NCBI GenBank assembly: GCA_012744475.1
Contig: JAAYBV010000101.1
Span: 20,962 to 84,961, forward strand
DNA: 64,000 nucleotides
Reading direction: 5' to 3'
Origin: Phycisphaerae bacterium
GTDB lineage: Bacteria > Planctomycetota > Phycisphaerae > Sedimentisphaerales > Anaerobacaceae
The notes under the pieces are model-generated. The model was not told the origin of the DNA and ran no database searches. It worked only from the letters and a program-made list of their open reading frames with translations. Positions within the stretch are counted from its first letter, which is position 1. The number at the start of each line of letters is the position of its first letter. Both the position numbers and the translations under genes were made by a program. Below, piece by piece: positions 63,914 through 64,000 of the stretch.

Positions 63914-64000
63914 ATGAAGACCTATGAGCAGATCAACCAGCGGATCGAGTCGGGCAAAGCGGTGGTGCTGACGGCCGACGAGATTATGGACTACGTGGAC
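63914..64000 (+). CDS. DUF39 / homocysteine-biosynthesis protein, 5' end only
   Basis: Only 29 codons are visible (MKTYEQINQRIESGKAVVLT, then ADEIMDYVD); the gene runs off the window. This opening, with KTYEQIN at the start followed by GKAVVLTADE, is the typical start of DUF39 proteins, which in methanogens and many anaerobes help form homocysteine from aspartate semialdehyde and sulfide. A weak AGGA lies upstream. The assignment rests on this short stretch. Confidence 0.55.
   Translation, partial: MKTYEQINQRIESGKAVVLTADEIMDYVD

Overview
Organism. The window is GC-rich bacterial chromosome with an outer-membrane-type envelope (LptB, long-form YidC, a WaaP/Kdo-type kinase-like protein, a lipid-linked polysaccharide cluster). 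Several traits point to Planctomycetota, probably an anaerobic Phycisphaerae-like lineage: a secreted ADP-ribosylglycohydrolase, an FG-GAP/VCBS protein fused to a sugar-phosphate-isomerase barrel, an HNH-AP2 endonuclease, a DUF39 homocysteine-biosynthesis gene, many short palindromic dispersed repeats, and occasional GTG/TTG starts. The phylum is an inference from gene style, not from a marker tree. Recognisable promoters are sigma70-like (TTGnnn, 16-18 nt, TATAAT).

Layout. 1-10137 is one minus-strand surface-polysaccharide cluster: epimerase, fucokinase/GDP-fucose pyrophosphorylase, DUF2723-like glycosyltransferase, methyltransferase, flippase, O-antigen polymerase/ligase and the start of a GT4 glycosyltransferase. 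10688-20147 is plus-strand: secreted ADP-ribosylglycohydrolase, diacylglycerol kinase, two parS sites with parB, a secreted ankyrin protein, cysteine synthase and topoisomerase I. A Gly-rich secreted protein and a 1.1 kb quiet stretch follow. A promoter-driven GroES-like gene precedes a visibly more AT-rich three-gene island (22715-26566): a small helical protein, a trypsin-NACHT STAND protein and a COG2521-like methyltransferase, all with overlapping reading frames. This is my best candidate for an undescribed (defence-type) system.

26592-33526 is housekeeping: fmt-def-lptB on the minus strand, then a phosphoesterase and yidC-mnmE on the plus strand. 33.5-38.8 kb is a repeat-rich accessory zone with an HNH-AP2 endonuclease bracketed by inverted repeats, two methyltransferases, a possible HEPN protein and a DUF4062 (TIR-like) protein. 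38.8-51.6 kb carries stress and redox functions: dnaK, tRNA-Leu(UAA), an isopropylmalate/homocitrate/Re-citrate-synthase-family enzyme, a HAD phosphatase, trxA-trxB, a sodium symporter, a Tat-exported phosphoesterase, and groES-(four-helix-bundle gene)-groEL. 51.9-64 kb holds a WaaP-like kinase, threonine synthase, a GH43-like protein, DUF429, the VCBS-isomerase fusion, an ABC-F ATPase, a SIR2-esterase pair and the 5' end of a DUF39 gene.

How it fits together. parB with parS, and yidC next to mnmE, are typical of origin-proximal DNA, so this window may lie near oriC. No rRNA, CRISPR array, transposase or integrase was seen. Short dispersed repeats occupy many of the intergenic gaps; two copies of one ~200-bp element sit directly upstream of clear promoters (trxA and the DUF39 gene).
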